Below, one piece after another: positions 11,549 to 20,199 of a stretch of DNA of 33,333 nt. The DNA comes from Holophaga sp. (GTDB lineage: Bacteria; Acidobacteriota; Holophagae; Holophagales; Holophagaceae). The stretch covers positions 1-33,333 of the forward strand of contig JARLGP010000060.1 in the NCBI GenBank assembly GCA_031292735.1. The letters are read 5' to 3'. The notes beneath the pieces are model-generated. The model was not told the origin of the DNA. It ran no database searches and saw nothing but the letters and a program-made list of their open reading frames with translations. Positions within the stretch are counted from its first letter, which is position 1, and each line of letters opens with the position of its first letter. The position numbers were made by a program, and so were the translations under genes.

Positions 11549-12124
11549 TCAGTCCTCGCCCCGGGTGGGCTGCCGGGAGCGGCTCCAGGGAACCCGGCGG
11601 GCCTGGAGCCCCTCGGTGATCTCGTAGCACCCCAGCGGCCCCCCCAGGGAAACCCGCTTCAGGCCCCGTCCCCAACGGAGGAAGCCGGCCTTCTCGGCCA
11701 GCCGGATGGACGGCAGGTTGTCCTCCCGGACCATGTACCACAAGGTTCCCCGGATGCGGCGGGACAGCTCCCCCAGCGCCACCAGGCCCAGCCCCAGCCC
11801 GCGCCGGTCCGGCCGGGTCCAGATGCCGGCCGCCTGGAGCTCGCCGGGTCGCATGAACGGGAACCGGAAATGGGCCGGCAGCAGGCAGGTGCGGTGCACC
11901 AGGGCCTCTCCCTGGTAGATCAGCACGATGGCATAGTCCCGGGACCGGAACACCCGCAGAAAATGCCAGCAGCCCCACACCAGGAAGGGCAGGGCCGGAA
12001 AGCCCCGGGGCCGGAGCCGCAGCCGCAGCCGCCCCGGGCGCCAGACTTCCAGGGTGAACCCGGCCGGCAGGGAGGCCGGCCCGGGATCGCCGGACATTAT
12101 TTTTTTAAAGAACAAGAAGGGCAT
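11549..12124 (-). CDS. GNAT-family N-acetyltransferase
   Basis: About 191 residues. The acetyl-CoA-binding motif A is seen as WTRPDRRGLGLGLVALGEL (about residues 102-120, with RRGLGLG at 107-113). Motif B is NLPSIRLAEKAGF (136-148). Both are standard GNAT signatures, so the protein should transfer an acyl group from acyl-CoA to an amine; the acceptor is unknown. A Leu/Arg-rich, partly hydrophobic N-terminal part precedes the motifs. The start is uncertain: ATG 12124 is used, ATG 12097 would drop nine residues, and neither has a strong Shine-Dalgarno sequence. It sits upstream of the HAD gene on the same strand. Confidence 0.75.
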   Translation of the reverse strand: MPFLFFKKIMSGDPGPASLPAGFTLEVWRPGRLRLRLRPRGFPALPFLVWGCWHFLRVFRSRDYAIVLIYQGEALVHRTCLLPAHFRFPFMRPGELQAAGIWTRPDRRGLGLGLVALGELSRRIRGTLWYMVREDNLPSIRLAEKAGFLRWGRGLKRVSLGGPLGCYEITEGLQARRVPWSRSRQPTRGED

Positions 12125-12414
12125 AAGTCTCGTCAAAGCTGAAGCCTGACAACATCCTCCAGGCGAATTGAATGAATCCTTTTACCGATAGAGCCATACG
12201 CAACTGGCTTAACTGTAGGATGATTTCAAACGAGAATTATTTGGCCGCGCGAATCTTTTTTCCGGCCCGGCGCCACCCCTCCGCAGGCGGCCCCCCGACC
12301 GGGATCCGGGAGCGGAAAGCCCGGTTCCGGCGCCTGGCCAGGAAAAAGAGGCTAGGTCCCGCAGGTTCCCATGTGCCACAATTGCCTTTGGTGCCATACG
12401 CGACAAGGAACCCC
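12125..12414. other. 290-base intergenic region between divergent genes
   Basis: This AT-richer stretch separates the GNAT gene and the unrecognised gene at 12415, which are transcribed away from each other, so promoters for both should lie here. I see no convincing -35/-10 pair, repeat or RNA gene. Open frames crossing it are short and lack ribosome binding sites. Confidence 0.6.
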
Positions 12415-12981
12415 ATGACGGAAAATCCGGAAAAAGCTCCCAAGAAGATTAAAGACAAAAAACAGACTCCCCAGGAGCGCCTGGAAGCCATGCGCTACAA
12501 CCACATGATGTATGGCCCCACCGAAGGGGAATTGAAAAACAACCCGAAGAAAATCGATTACGGCGCCTCTTTTCTCAAGCACCCCAAATTCCAGAGCCTC
12601 ATCACCGCCTTCAAGAATGGCACCGCGTTCAAATTCGACGTTACGGCCAATCTCAAGATCTACAGCATCACCACCGATGGTTCCCATATTTCCTTCGACA
12701 GCAAGCTGATCTTCTATTCCCGGCCCTTGAATAAATACGAAGACAACCTGCTCCTGGACCGGGCCGCGGCCATCCAGCTCCAGACCGCCGATGCCGCGGT
12801 GCACCTGGTGTTTGCCGTGCTGCGCAGCTTCCCGGAACTGGGCGAGCCGCAAATACAGTACCTGCATCACAAGTTCTACCACGGCAACTCGACCCTGGAG
12901 TCGGGCTCCGGCGAGATGGGCTCCAACCTCCTGATCGGCCCTTACAAGCACAACAAGACCCACGAGCGGACCCGGTTCTGA
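12415..12981 (+). CDS. Hypothetical protein, unrecognised family
   Basis: 188 residues. The start at ATG 12415 is chosen because AAGGA lies about five bases upstream; the frame stays open further upstream, but that part has unrelated, Arg/Pro-rich composition. The first ~30 residues are Lys/Pro/Glu-rich and likely disordered (KAPKKIKDKKQTPQERLEAM). The rest looks like a compact alpha/beta domain with short strands (TAFKFDVTANLKIYSITTDG, HISFDSKLIFYSR) and a helix rich in Ala/Leu (RAAAIQLQTADAAVHLVFAV). There is no signal peptide or membrane segment, so it is probably cytoplasmic. I cannot name a family. Base composition appears less GC-rich than in neighbouring genes. Confidence 0.75.
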   Translation: MTENPEKAPKKIKDKKQTPQERLEAMRYNHMMYGPTEGELKNNPKKIDYGASFLKHPKFQSLITAFKNGTAFKFDVTANLKIYSITTDGSHISFDSKLIFYSRPLNKYEDNLLLDRAAAIQLQTADAAVHLVFAVLRSFPELGEPQIQYLHHKFYHGNSTLESGSGEMGSNLLIGPYKHNKTHERTRF

Positions 12982-13000
12982 TCCGCCCGCGGCCCCCGGT

Positions 13001-14323
13001 TCAGGCTTCGCTGGTGCGACGGCGGGTCTCCGGCATGAGCAGGTAGACCACCAGCGAGATCAGCACGGCTCCGGACACATACCAGTAGAACCATTCCTCA
13101 TGCCCGACGGCCTTGAACTTGAGCGCCACCCATTCCGTGGTGCCGCCCAGGACGGCCGTGGTGAAGGCATAGGACAGTCCCACGGCGAGCGCCCGCACAT
13201 GGGCCGGGAACAGTTCGGACCGGACCAGCATGTGGATGGAGGTGAACCCGCTGAGGATGACCAGCGCCGCCAGGTTGAGGGCGAACGCCTCGAGCCCGCT
13301 GGACGCATGGCTCATGGCCGTCATCAAAGGCACGGTCAGGAAGGTGCCGCCCACCCCGAAGAAGATCATCACCGGGCGCCGCCCCACCAGGTCAGAAATG
13401 TACCCGAACAAGGGCTGGAGCGGAAGGTAGCACAGGAGCGCCCCCGCGGCGGTGAGCGAAGCGGCCTCCTTGGACATGCCGACCGTATTGACCATGAATT
13501 TCTGCATGTAGACGGTGTAGGTATAGAAGGAGATCGTTCCGCCCATGGTCATGCCCACGGCCAACAGCATTTCCTTCCAATGCACGAGGAGTCCGGTCAG
13601 GGCGCCTTTGTTCTGCCCCTTGGCCTTGGACGCCTTGAAGTCCTCGGTCTCGTCGATGCGCCGGCGCAGGTGGAGCGCATAGAGGGCCAGGACGCCGCCG
13701 ATGGCGAACGGAATGCGCCACCCCCAGGCCTCCATCTGGCCCGGCTTCAGGACCAGGTGCTGCAGGAGCAGAAGCAGGGCGAGGGCTCCCACCTGGCCGC
13801 AGCAGACGCTCACCTGCAGGTAGCCCAGGTAGTAGCCGCGCCGGTTGCTCGGCGCCATTTCCGTGAGGTAGGCGGCGCTGGTGCCGTATTCCCCGCCCAT
13901 GCTCAGCCCCTGGAGGAGCCGCGCCGCCGCCAGCAGCACCGGCGCCCAGAAGCCGATCACGCTCCAGGTCGGGGTGAAGGTGATCACGAACGAGCCGCAC
14001 GCCATGAAGCCCACCGACAGCACCAGCGCCGACTGCCGTCCCTTGCGGTCGGCGTAGCGCCCCAAAAGCCAACTGCCGAGCGGCCTGGCGATGTAGCCGA
14101 TGGCCGCGATGGCCACCACGTTGAGCAGTTGTGCCGTCTGGTTGCCCGTCGGGAAAAAGGACTTGGCGAAATAGACCGCAAAGATCGAATAGCCCAGGAA
14201 GTCGAACCACTCGATCACACTGCCAAAACACCCCCCAATGATGGAACGCATGTTGGGTTTCTTCCTGATGATCTTCGGTGTGGCTTGGATCGCCATCGGG
14301 CTTTCCTTCATTGTGGATTCCAC
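13001..14323 (-). CDS. MFS permease of the metabolite:H+ symporter family, KgtP-like
   Basis: 440 residues and about 12 hydrophobic segments. The sequence follows E. coli KgtP (2-oxoglutarate permease) closely by eye: EWFDF at the first helix, FFPTGNQTAQLL, the MFS loop motif GRYADRKGRQ near residues 88-97, RLLQGLSMGGEYGTSAAYL near 135-153, and WGWRIPFAIGGVLALYALHLRR later. It should import a small dicarboxylate or tricarboxylate with protons across the inner membrane. GTG 14323 is chosen because GGAGG stands six bases upstream; ATG 14296 (AAGGA seven bases upstream) is an alternative. The lyase gene ends 48 bases upstream on the same strand, so the two form a likely operon, which suggests that the permease imports the lyase substrate. 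The exact substrate is not established. Confidence 0.87.
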   Translation of the reverse strand: MESTMKESPMAIQATPKIIRKKPNMRSIIGGCFGSVIEWFDFLGYSIFAVYFAKSFFPTGNQTAQLLNVVAIAAIGYIARPLGSWLLGRYADRKGRQSALVLSVGFMACGSFVITFTPTWSVIGFWAPVLLAAARLLQGLSMGGEYGTSAAYLTEMAPSNRRGYYLGYLQVSVCCGQVGALALLLLLQHLVLKPGQMEAWGWRIPFAIGGVLALYALHLRRRIDETEDFKASKAKGQNKGALTGLLVHWKEMLLAVGMTMGGTISFYTYTVYMQKFMVNTVGMSKEAASLTAAGALLCYLPLQPLFGYISDLVGRRPVMIFFGVGGTFLTVPLMTAMSHASSGLEAFALNLAALVILSGFTSIHMLVRSELFPAHVRALAVGLSYAFTTAVLGGTTEWVALKFKAVGHEEWFYWYVSGAVLISLVVYLLMPETRRRTSEA

Positions 14324-14371
14324 GGTTTGCCTCCGCATTCAATCACCTGGTGGTGCAGTCGAATTCCCGTT

Positions 14372-15238
14372 TCAAAGGGCGGCGTAGCGCCGCTCAAGCT
14401 CGTCGAAATGATCTTTTTGAACCAGCCGCTGGCGTTCCGCAAAGCTCGCGGTGATCGCGCTGGCCTCATCCATCCGGCCGCCGGCGGCCAGCGCGCGAAG
14501 GGCGTTCTGCATGCCCAGGACGGCCCCCTGCAGCGCCACATTGGCGTAGAGCACCATCGCGAACCCCATCTGCTGCAGGGCCGCCTGGTCCAGGATGGGC
14601 GTGCGCCCGCCCACCACCAGGTTGATGATCTGGGGCACCGAAAGCGCTTGCGGGATCCGGCGGATCTCGTCCTCGTTTTCCGGCGCCTCCACGAACGTCA
14701 CATCCGCGCCGGCCGCCACGTACTGCGCCGCCCGGTCCAGCGCGGCCTGGATCCCTTCGGTGCTTCGCGCATCGGTGCGGGCGATGATCAGCAGGTCCTC
14801 GGAGCGGCGCGCGTCCACCGCGGCCTTCACCTTCCCCGCCATCTCCTCCGGCGCGATCAGCTCCTTGCCGTCGAAATGGCCGCACCGCTTGGGCAGCGTC
14901 TGGTCTTCGATCTGGATGGCGTTTGCCCCGGCCTGTTCGAGCATCCGCACCGTGTGGGTCACGTTGACCGCGTTGCCGAAGCCGGTATCGGCGTCCACCA
15001 CCAGCGGCAGGCCGGTGGCGTTCCGGATGGCCAGGGTCTGCTGGACCATCTGGGTCAGGTCCACGAAGGACAGGTCGGGAAGCCCCAGCGACATGTTGGT
15101 CACTCCGGCGCCCGTGACATAGATCGCCTCGAACCCCAGGTCCGTGATCACCCGCGCCGTCAGCGCATTCGACGCGCCAGGCACGATGATGGCCCGCTTC
15201 TGCCGCAGCATTTCCTTCAATGACATCCCAGCCTTCAT
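14372..15238 (-). CDS. Isocitrate lyase/PEP mutase family enzyme, methylisocitrate-lyase-like
   Basis: 288 residues, typical of the PrpB/PEP-mutase branch. Metal-binding and active-site motifs are visible: VVDADTGFG (Asp82, Asp84), QIEDQ (Glu111/Asp112), KRCGH at 117-121 and ARTDAR from about 153. The Cys in KRCGH is the catalytic base of the C-C lyases (isocitrate, 2-methylisocitrate and 2,3-dimethylmalate lyases) and is absent from true phosphonomutases, so a lyase is favoured. Oxaloacetate decarboxylases of the same fold remain possible. ATG 15238 has a purine-rich GAGGGGGG about four bases upstream. It shares a probable transcript with the KgtP-like permease and is divergent from the LysR gene, the usual setting for regulated carboxylic-acid use. 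Confidence 0.85.
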   Translation of the reverse strand: MKAGMSLKEMLRQKRAIIVPGASNALTARVITDLGFEAIYVTGAGVTNMSLGLPDLSFVDLTQMVQQTLAIRNATGLPLVVDADTGFGNAVNVTHTVRMLEQAGANAIQIEDQTLPKRCGHFDGKELIAPEEMAGKVKAAVDARRSEDLLIIARTDARSTEGIQAALDRAAQYVAAGADVTFVEAPENEDEIRRIPQALSVPQIINLVVGGRTPILDQAALQQMGFAMVLYANVALQGAVLGMQNALRALAAGGRMDEASAITASFAERQRLVQKDHFDELERRYAAL

Positions 15239-15320
15239 GAATCCCCCCCTCGCCAGCGGCACGGAATCCCGCGTTCGCTTGTCGATTCATGATGGCCGTG
15301 GATAACTGCTAGTCAAATAT

Positions 15321-15335
15321 ATAGATTGTAGCTAT
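15321..15335. promoter_or_regulatory. Probable LysR-type operator (T-N11-A) in the divergent promoter region
   Basis: ATAG-N7-CTAT is a perfect interrupted dyad with T at 15322 and A at 15334, exactly 11 bases apart, the LysR-family consensus. It lies in the 119-base gap between the LysR gene and the lyase gene, 22 bases before the LysR start, within the only AT-rich part of that gap. This fits autorepression plus activation of the divergent operon by an organic acid. No promoter hexamers could be assigned with confidence. Confidence 0.55.
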
Positions 15336-15357
15336 AACCAATGTTTTGGATATGATC

Positions 15358-16263
15358 ATGGACCTTCGCCACCTTCGCTATTTCCTTGCCGTCGCCGAAG
15401 AGCACAGCTTCACCCGGGCCGCGGCGCGGGTCGGCATCGCCCAGCCGCCCTTCTCGCAGCAGATCCAGGCCCTGGAACGGGAACTGGGGGTGGAACTCCT
15501 GGCGCGCACCAAGCGCCACGTCGCGCTCACCGCCGCGGGCGCCGTCTTCGCGGAGCAGGCCCGTTTCATCCTTGCCCGGCTCGCGGAGGCGATCACCGTG
15601 ACCCAGAAGGTCGGGCGCGGGCTGTCGGGCCACATCCGGATCGGGTTCACCGAATCCGGCTGCTTCCACCCCACCGTGACCCGGATCCTGCTGGAATTCC
15701 GCCAGACCTATCCGGACCTTCATCTCACCCTGGCGGAGAACAGCTCCACCGATCTGGCGCGCATGGTGCGCGACGGGGAACTCGACGCCGCCTTCCTCCG
15801 CCCGCCGTTCCAGGACGACGAGGTGGTGGCCTTCGCCCCGCTGCTGCGGGAGAACCTGGTGGTGGCGGTTCCCAGAGGCCATCGGCTGGCTGCGCGAAAG
15901 ACCGTGGCGCTCCTGGATCTTGCGGACGAGACCTTCGTGTTCTACCACCGGCGGGTCCGCCCGGGATTGACCGACGCGGTGATCGCCGCCTGCGAGCGGG
16001 CCGGCTTCCAGCCCCGGATGGGCCAGGAAGCGCCCCAGTTGACCTCCACGCTGAACCTGGTGGCGGCCGGCCTGGGCATTTCGGTGGTGCCGGAATCGTT
16101 GCGGCACCTGAGGAAAAACGAAATCGCCTACCTTGGGCTGAAGGGCGATGCGCCCCAGGCCGCCCTTGGCCTGGTCTCGCGGGTGGACGAGCGATCGGCG
16201 GCGGTCGGCAATTTCATCGATCTCGCCCATCGGGCCGCCGCAAAGAGCATGAACACGCCGTAA
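15358..16263 (+). CDS. LysR-type transcriptional regulator
   Basis: 301 residues, the standard LysR length. The N-terminal winged helix-turn-helix starts MDLRHLRYFLAVAEEHSF, continues with TRAAARVGIAQPPFSQQI, and ends near residue 60. The effector-binding domain starts near residue 90 (GHIRIGFTESG) and shows the usual two-lobed pattern, with LVVAVPRGHRLA and VAAGLGISVVPES. ATG 15358 gives the canonical N-terminus; the TTG and ATG just upstream would add four or two residues. It is divergent from the lyase/permease pair and probably controls it in response to the imported acid, as suggested by the T-N11-A site between them. The regulated genes are inferred from position. Confidence 0.92.
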   Translation: MDLRHLRYFLAVAEEHSFTRAAARVGIAQPPFSQQIQALERELGVELLARTKRHVALTAAGAVFAEQARFILARLAEAITVTQKVGRGLSGHIRIGFTESGCFHPTVTRILLEFRQTYPDLHLTLAENSSTDLARMVRDGELDAAFLRPPFQDDEVVAFAPLLRENLVVAVPRGHRLAARKTVALLDLADETFVFYHRRVRPGLTDAVIAACERAGFQPRMGQEAPQLTSTLNLVAAGLGISVVPESLRHLRKNEIAYLGLKGDAPQAALGLVSRVDERSAAVGNFIDLAHRAAAKSMNTP

Positions 16264-16289
16264 GACCGGCCCGAACGGGCGGAACCCGC

Positions 16290-16781
16290 CTATCCGCCCA
16301 CGAAGTTGGATACCCCATGGGCCTTGAGCCAGCTGGCAAGTTCAGCCGCGTGCCGGCCCGAGGCCAGGCGGATGGATCGCCCGTTCTCCATGTCGTTCAA
16401 GGTAAGAGCCTTGCCAACCCATTCGAGTTCCACCGTGGCTTTCTGCCGGGCGAGCACGGTGGTTGCCGAAATCGGAATGGGCGCGCCCATCAAGGTGACC
16501 CATGCGGTGGGCATCTTGTGAAAAAATATTTCATCGCCGCTGCTGGAAACCTTTCTGGGGAAGGGCAAAAGGACGTAGACGGTAAAAAGCCAAATGATTC
16601 CGCCGTTCATCATGCCGTTCAAGAATTCAAATCGGTTGCTGCCGGTGCAGGACATCCACACGGAAAGGGCGAAGACATAAAAGGCCCCCGACTGAATTAG
16701 CCACTTGAAGAGCAACTGGAGCCCGGACAGCCGCAACAAGAATTCGTCTGAGTTTTCCAATGTCTGTGTTTGTTCAATCAT
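16290..16781 (-). CDS. Hypothetical protein with two membrane segments
   Basis: About 163 residues. An acidic N-terminal helix is followed by two hydrophobic segments at roughly 24-45 and 57-74. A soluble C-terminal domain of ~90 residues follows, rich in short strands (WVTLMGAPIPISATTVLARQ, ATVELEWVGKALTL) and ending with HAAELASWLKAHGV. The C-terminal part recalls PH-like or bPH-type membrane-anchored domains, but I cannot assign a family. ATG 16781 has AAGGGA about 11 bases upstream; an in-frame TTG at 16805 would add eight residues. The DNA looks less GC-rich than its neighbours. It is convergent with the LysR gene (26-base gap) and lies after the YczE-like gene on the same strand. Confidence 0.68.
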   Translation of the reverse strand: MIEQTQTLENSDEFLLRLSGLQLLFKWLIQSGAFYVFALSVWMSCTGSNRFEFLNGMMNGGIIWLFTVYVLLPFPRKVSSSGDEIFFHKMPTAWVTLMGAPIPISATTVLARQKATVELEWVGKALTLNDMENGRSIRLASGRHAAELASWLKAHGVSNFVGG

Positions 16782-16931
16782 TTGAACGATTTCCCTTTTA
16801 TTCAAGCCAACCGGGCATGCCCCGCGACAACAAAATGCCGTTGTTGAGAAAGGGGATATGGCATCTCGGTCTGCTTATCCCTAGAGTACCCGTTCCCGCC
16901 GTCCCAGGTGAAAAGATGCGCCTGATATTTT

Positions 16932-16952
16932 GTCCGCCCCGCCGGGCCGGAC
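16932..16952 (-). terminator. Hairpin just after the YczE-like gene
   Basis: GTCCG (16932-16936) pairs with CGGAC (16948-16952). Inside, after one C-C mismatch, CCC pairs with GGG around a three-base loop. It begins six bases after the stop codon of the upstream minus-strand gene, so it may end that transcript. On that strand it is followed by AAAATAT rather than a U run, so classic intrinsic termination is uncertain. Confidence 0.4.
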
Positions 16953-16958
16953 ACGGGA

Positions 16959-17627
16959 TCAGGCCGAGGCCGCCAGGCAGTCCAGCCAGTGGCGGGTCAG
17001 GCTGTTGTGCCTAGCCAAGGTGCTGAAACCATTTACGATGCATCCCACCAACAGGGCGGTGATGACCGCACCTTCCCGCACCCCCCGGACAGTGCCGAAC
17101 ACCGAACAGGAAATGAGCACGGCTGATCCCAGCAGCGTGGCATCGAACATGATTTTCACGGTTCCGAACCGCACCCCGGTCGTCCTGGCGAGGGTTCGCA
17201 CCACCCCTTCCCCGGGATTGATGATGACATTGGCCACCACCTGCAGGTACACCCCCAGGGCCAGGACGACGCAGCCCATCAGCAGCACGGCGAGCTTGCC
17301 CAGGTAGGCCCGCGGGTGGACCGGAGCGGCCAGGGCCATGCCCAGGTCGACGAACAAGCCGAACACCGCCCCGACCAGGATCTGCAGGTATTGCTTCCCC
17401 GGAAACCGTTTCCCCAGCAGGGCGACCTGCACCAGGATGAAGAAGATACTGAGCAGGAAGGTGAATTGCCCCAGGGAAACAGGGAATATCATACTCAGGA
17501 CGTACGGAAGGCTGGATATGGGCGAGGTTCCCAGGTTGGATTTGGTGGTAAGGCTTACGCCCAGTCCCATGAAGAACACCCCGATCACGAGGATCATGTA
17601 TCTGAGGGCCCATTTGAAATTCGGCAT
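16959..17627 (-). CDS. YczE/YitT-like integral membrane protein
   Basis: 222 residues with about five or six hydrophobic segments. The N-terminal part (ILVIGVFFMGLGVSLTTKSN then LGTSPISSLPYVLS) and the later NVIINPGEGVVRTLAR are typical of the YczE/YyaS family of multi-pass membrane proteins (DUF6198-type). Their function is poorly known; some are predicted transporters. ATG 17627 has GGGGA just upstream, although the spacing is short and GGGGAG further upstream may also serve. The gene is divergent from qorB with only 44 bases between, so the two promoters are packed together. No partner gene suggests a substrate. Confidence 0.78.
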   Translation of the reverse strand: MPNFKWALRYMILVIGVFFMGLGVSLTTKSNLGTSPISSLPYVLSMIFPVSLGQFTFLLSIFFILVQVALLGKRFPGKQYLQILVGAVFGLFVDLGMALAAPVHPRAYLGKLAVLLMGCVVLALGVYLQVVANVIINPGEGVVRTLARTTGVRFGTVKIMFDATLLGSAVLISCSVFGTVRGVREGAVITALLVGCIVNGFSTLARHNSLTRHWLDCLAASA

Positions 17628-17671
17628 TTCCCCAACATCTCCCCATCAGGTTACAGAATAAGGAGTATCCC

Positions 17672-18526
<855 letters not shown>

Positions 18527-18580
18527 TGCGGTTCGCCCCGGCCGATGGATGTATGCTGAGGGCTTGGAAACTTTGCCCCT

Positions 18581-19966
18581 ATGACCAGCGGCCCCGTCCA
18601 GCCCGGGGATAATCCCCCCGCCAATGCCCTTGGCACCGGGGGCATCGGTTCGCTGTTGGCACACTATTCCATCCCGGCCATCATCGGCACCGCGGCGGCC
18701 TCGCTCTACAACATCATCGACCGGGTGTTCATCGGCCATGCGGTGGGGCCCATGGCCATCTCCGGCCTGGCCCTGACCTTTCCGCTGATGAACCTGGCCG
18801 CCGCCTTCGGCGCCGTGGTGGGGGTGGGCTCGGGCGCCCTGGTGTCGATCCGCCTGGGCCAGCAGCGGCGCATGGAGGCCAACGCCATCCTGGGCAACAT
18901 GATCTTCCTGAACGTGGTGCTCAGCATCAGCTACTCGGTGCTGTCCCTGGTGTTCCTGGACCGGATCCTGGGCTTCATGGGCGCCAGCCCCGAGACCCTG
19001 CCCTTCGCCAAGCAGTTCATGCAGGTCATCCTGGCCGGCAACCTGTTCACCCACCTGTACCTGGGCATGAACAACGTCATGCGCGCCTCGGGCTACCCGC
19101 GCAAGGCCATGCTCACCACCCTGGTGACCGTGGGAGTCAATGTGGTGCTGGCGCCCCTGTTCATCTTCGGCTTCCGCTGGGGCATCCGGGGCGCCGCCCT
19201 GGCCACCGTGTGCGCCCAGATCATGGGCACCGCCTGGGCCCTCGGCCACTTCACCCGGCCCACCTCGCTGGTTCGGCTCCACCTGGCAGCCTGCTTCCAG
19301 CCCAGGCTGAAGATCATCCTGGGGATCTTCTCCATCGGCATGTCCACCTTCGTGATGCTGGTGGGCGCCAGCGTGATCACCGCCATGGTCAACCTCCGCC
19401 TGGGGCGCTACGGCGGCGACTACGCCATCGGCGCGTTCGGCATCATCAACGCCCTGGCCGGGCTTTTCATCATGATCACGGTGGGCGTCAACATGGGCAT
19501 GCAGCCCATCTCCGGATACAACTTCGGCGCCGGGAAGTTCGACCGGGTCACCCGGGTGTTCCGGATGGCGGTGCTGGCGGCCACCTGCATCACCACCTGC
19601 GGCTTCTGCCTGGGCGAGCTGTTCGCCCGGCAGGTGGCCGGCGCCTTCACCCGGGATCCCGAACTCATCCGCCGGACCGTCATCGGCCTGCGGTTCACCT
19701 TCGTCATGTATCCCATCGTCGGTTTCCAGATGGTCACCTCCACCTTCTTCCAGTCCATCGGCCGGGCCAAGATCTCCCTGGTGCTGTCGCTTTCCAGGCA
19801 GGTGCTGTTCCTCATCCCGTTCCTGATCCTGCTCCCGCTGTGCTGGGGCCTGAACGGGGTGTGGGTGGCCGAGCCCATGGCCGATTTCACCGCGTCCATC
19901 ACCACCTTCCTCGTCCTGAGGTTCCAGTTGCGCAAGGTGTGGCCCCTGGTCAACGCCACCGCATAG
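18581..19966 (+). CDS. MATE-family multidrug/sodium antiporter
   Basis: 461 residues with about 12 hydrophobic segments in two halves, as in MATE exporters. Typical stretches are YNIIDRVFIGHAVGPMAISG near the first helices, GVGSGALVSIRLGQ, and in the second half MQPISGYNFGAGKFDRV, which recalls the GYNYGAGK signature of the MepA/DinF-like branch. Such proteins export cationic drugs or metabolites using Na+ or H+ gradients in the inner membrane. ATG 18581 is the best start, though the ribosome binding site is weak (GGAAA about 11 bases upstream). Substrate is unknown. A hairpin follows 40 bases after the stop. Confidence 0.9.
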   Translation: MTSGPVQPGDNPPANALGTGGIGSLLAHYSIPAIIGTAAASLYNIIDRVFIGHAVGPMAISGLALTFPLMNLAAAFGAVVGVGSGALVSIRLGQQRRMEANAILGNMIFLNVVLSISYSVLSLVFLDRILGFMGASPETLPFAKQFMQVILAGNLFTHLYLGMNNVMRASGYPRKAMLTTLVTVGVNVVLAPLFIFGFRWGIRGAALATVCAQIMGTAWALGHFTRPTSLVRLHLAACFQPRLKIILGIFSIGMSTFVMLVGASVITAMVNLRLGRYGGDYAIGAFGIINALAGLFIMITVGVNMGMQPISGYNFGAGKFDRVTRVFRMAVLAATCITTCGFCLGELFARQVAGAFTRDPELIRRTVIGLRFTFVMYPIVGFQMVTSTFFQSIGRAKISLVLSLSRQVLFLIPFLILLPLCWGLNGVWVAEPMADFTASITTFLVLRFQLRKVWPLVNATA

Positions 19967-20006
19967 GCGGCTGGCCGCCGCCCGGACCGGTCGGATTGAA
20001 GCAACG

Positions 20007-20027
20007 ATTCCATCGTTTCGATGGGGT
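20007..20027 (+). terminator. Hairpin downstream of the MATE gene
   Basis: CCATCG (20010-20015) and CGATGG (20019-20024) form a perfect six-base stem with a TTT loop. Two G-T pairs and an A-T pair extend it to nine. It lies 40 bases after the MATE stop and before the glgX leader. No T run follows, so it could be a terminator or a structured element; the rest of the 19967-20199 gap shows nothing else clear. Confidence 0.4.
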
Positions 20028-20199
20028 GCAGGGGCCGGCACGGCCGTCAGGCTTCTCGATAACCAATTTATCTCCTTTGTTCCATTAAGTTACATAAACA
20101 GGACGAACGGGCACGGGAACTGCTCACCCGTTTCGGGAACATCTGCTTTACCCTCGTATGCATCCCAGCCGCGAATGCCGGGATTTCTCGGAGTCGACG

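Noticed and set aside
12172..12414. N-terminal extension of the hypothetical protein by 81 residues
   Set aside because: The extension is Arg/Pro-rich and unlike the rest of the protein, and the ATG at 12415 has its own AAGGA site.
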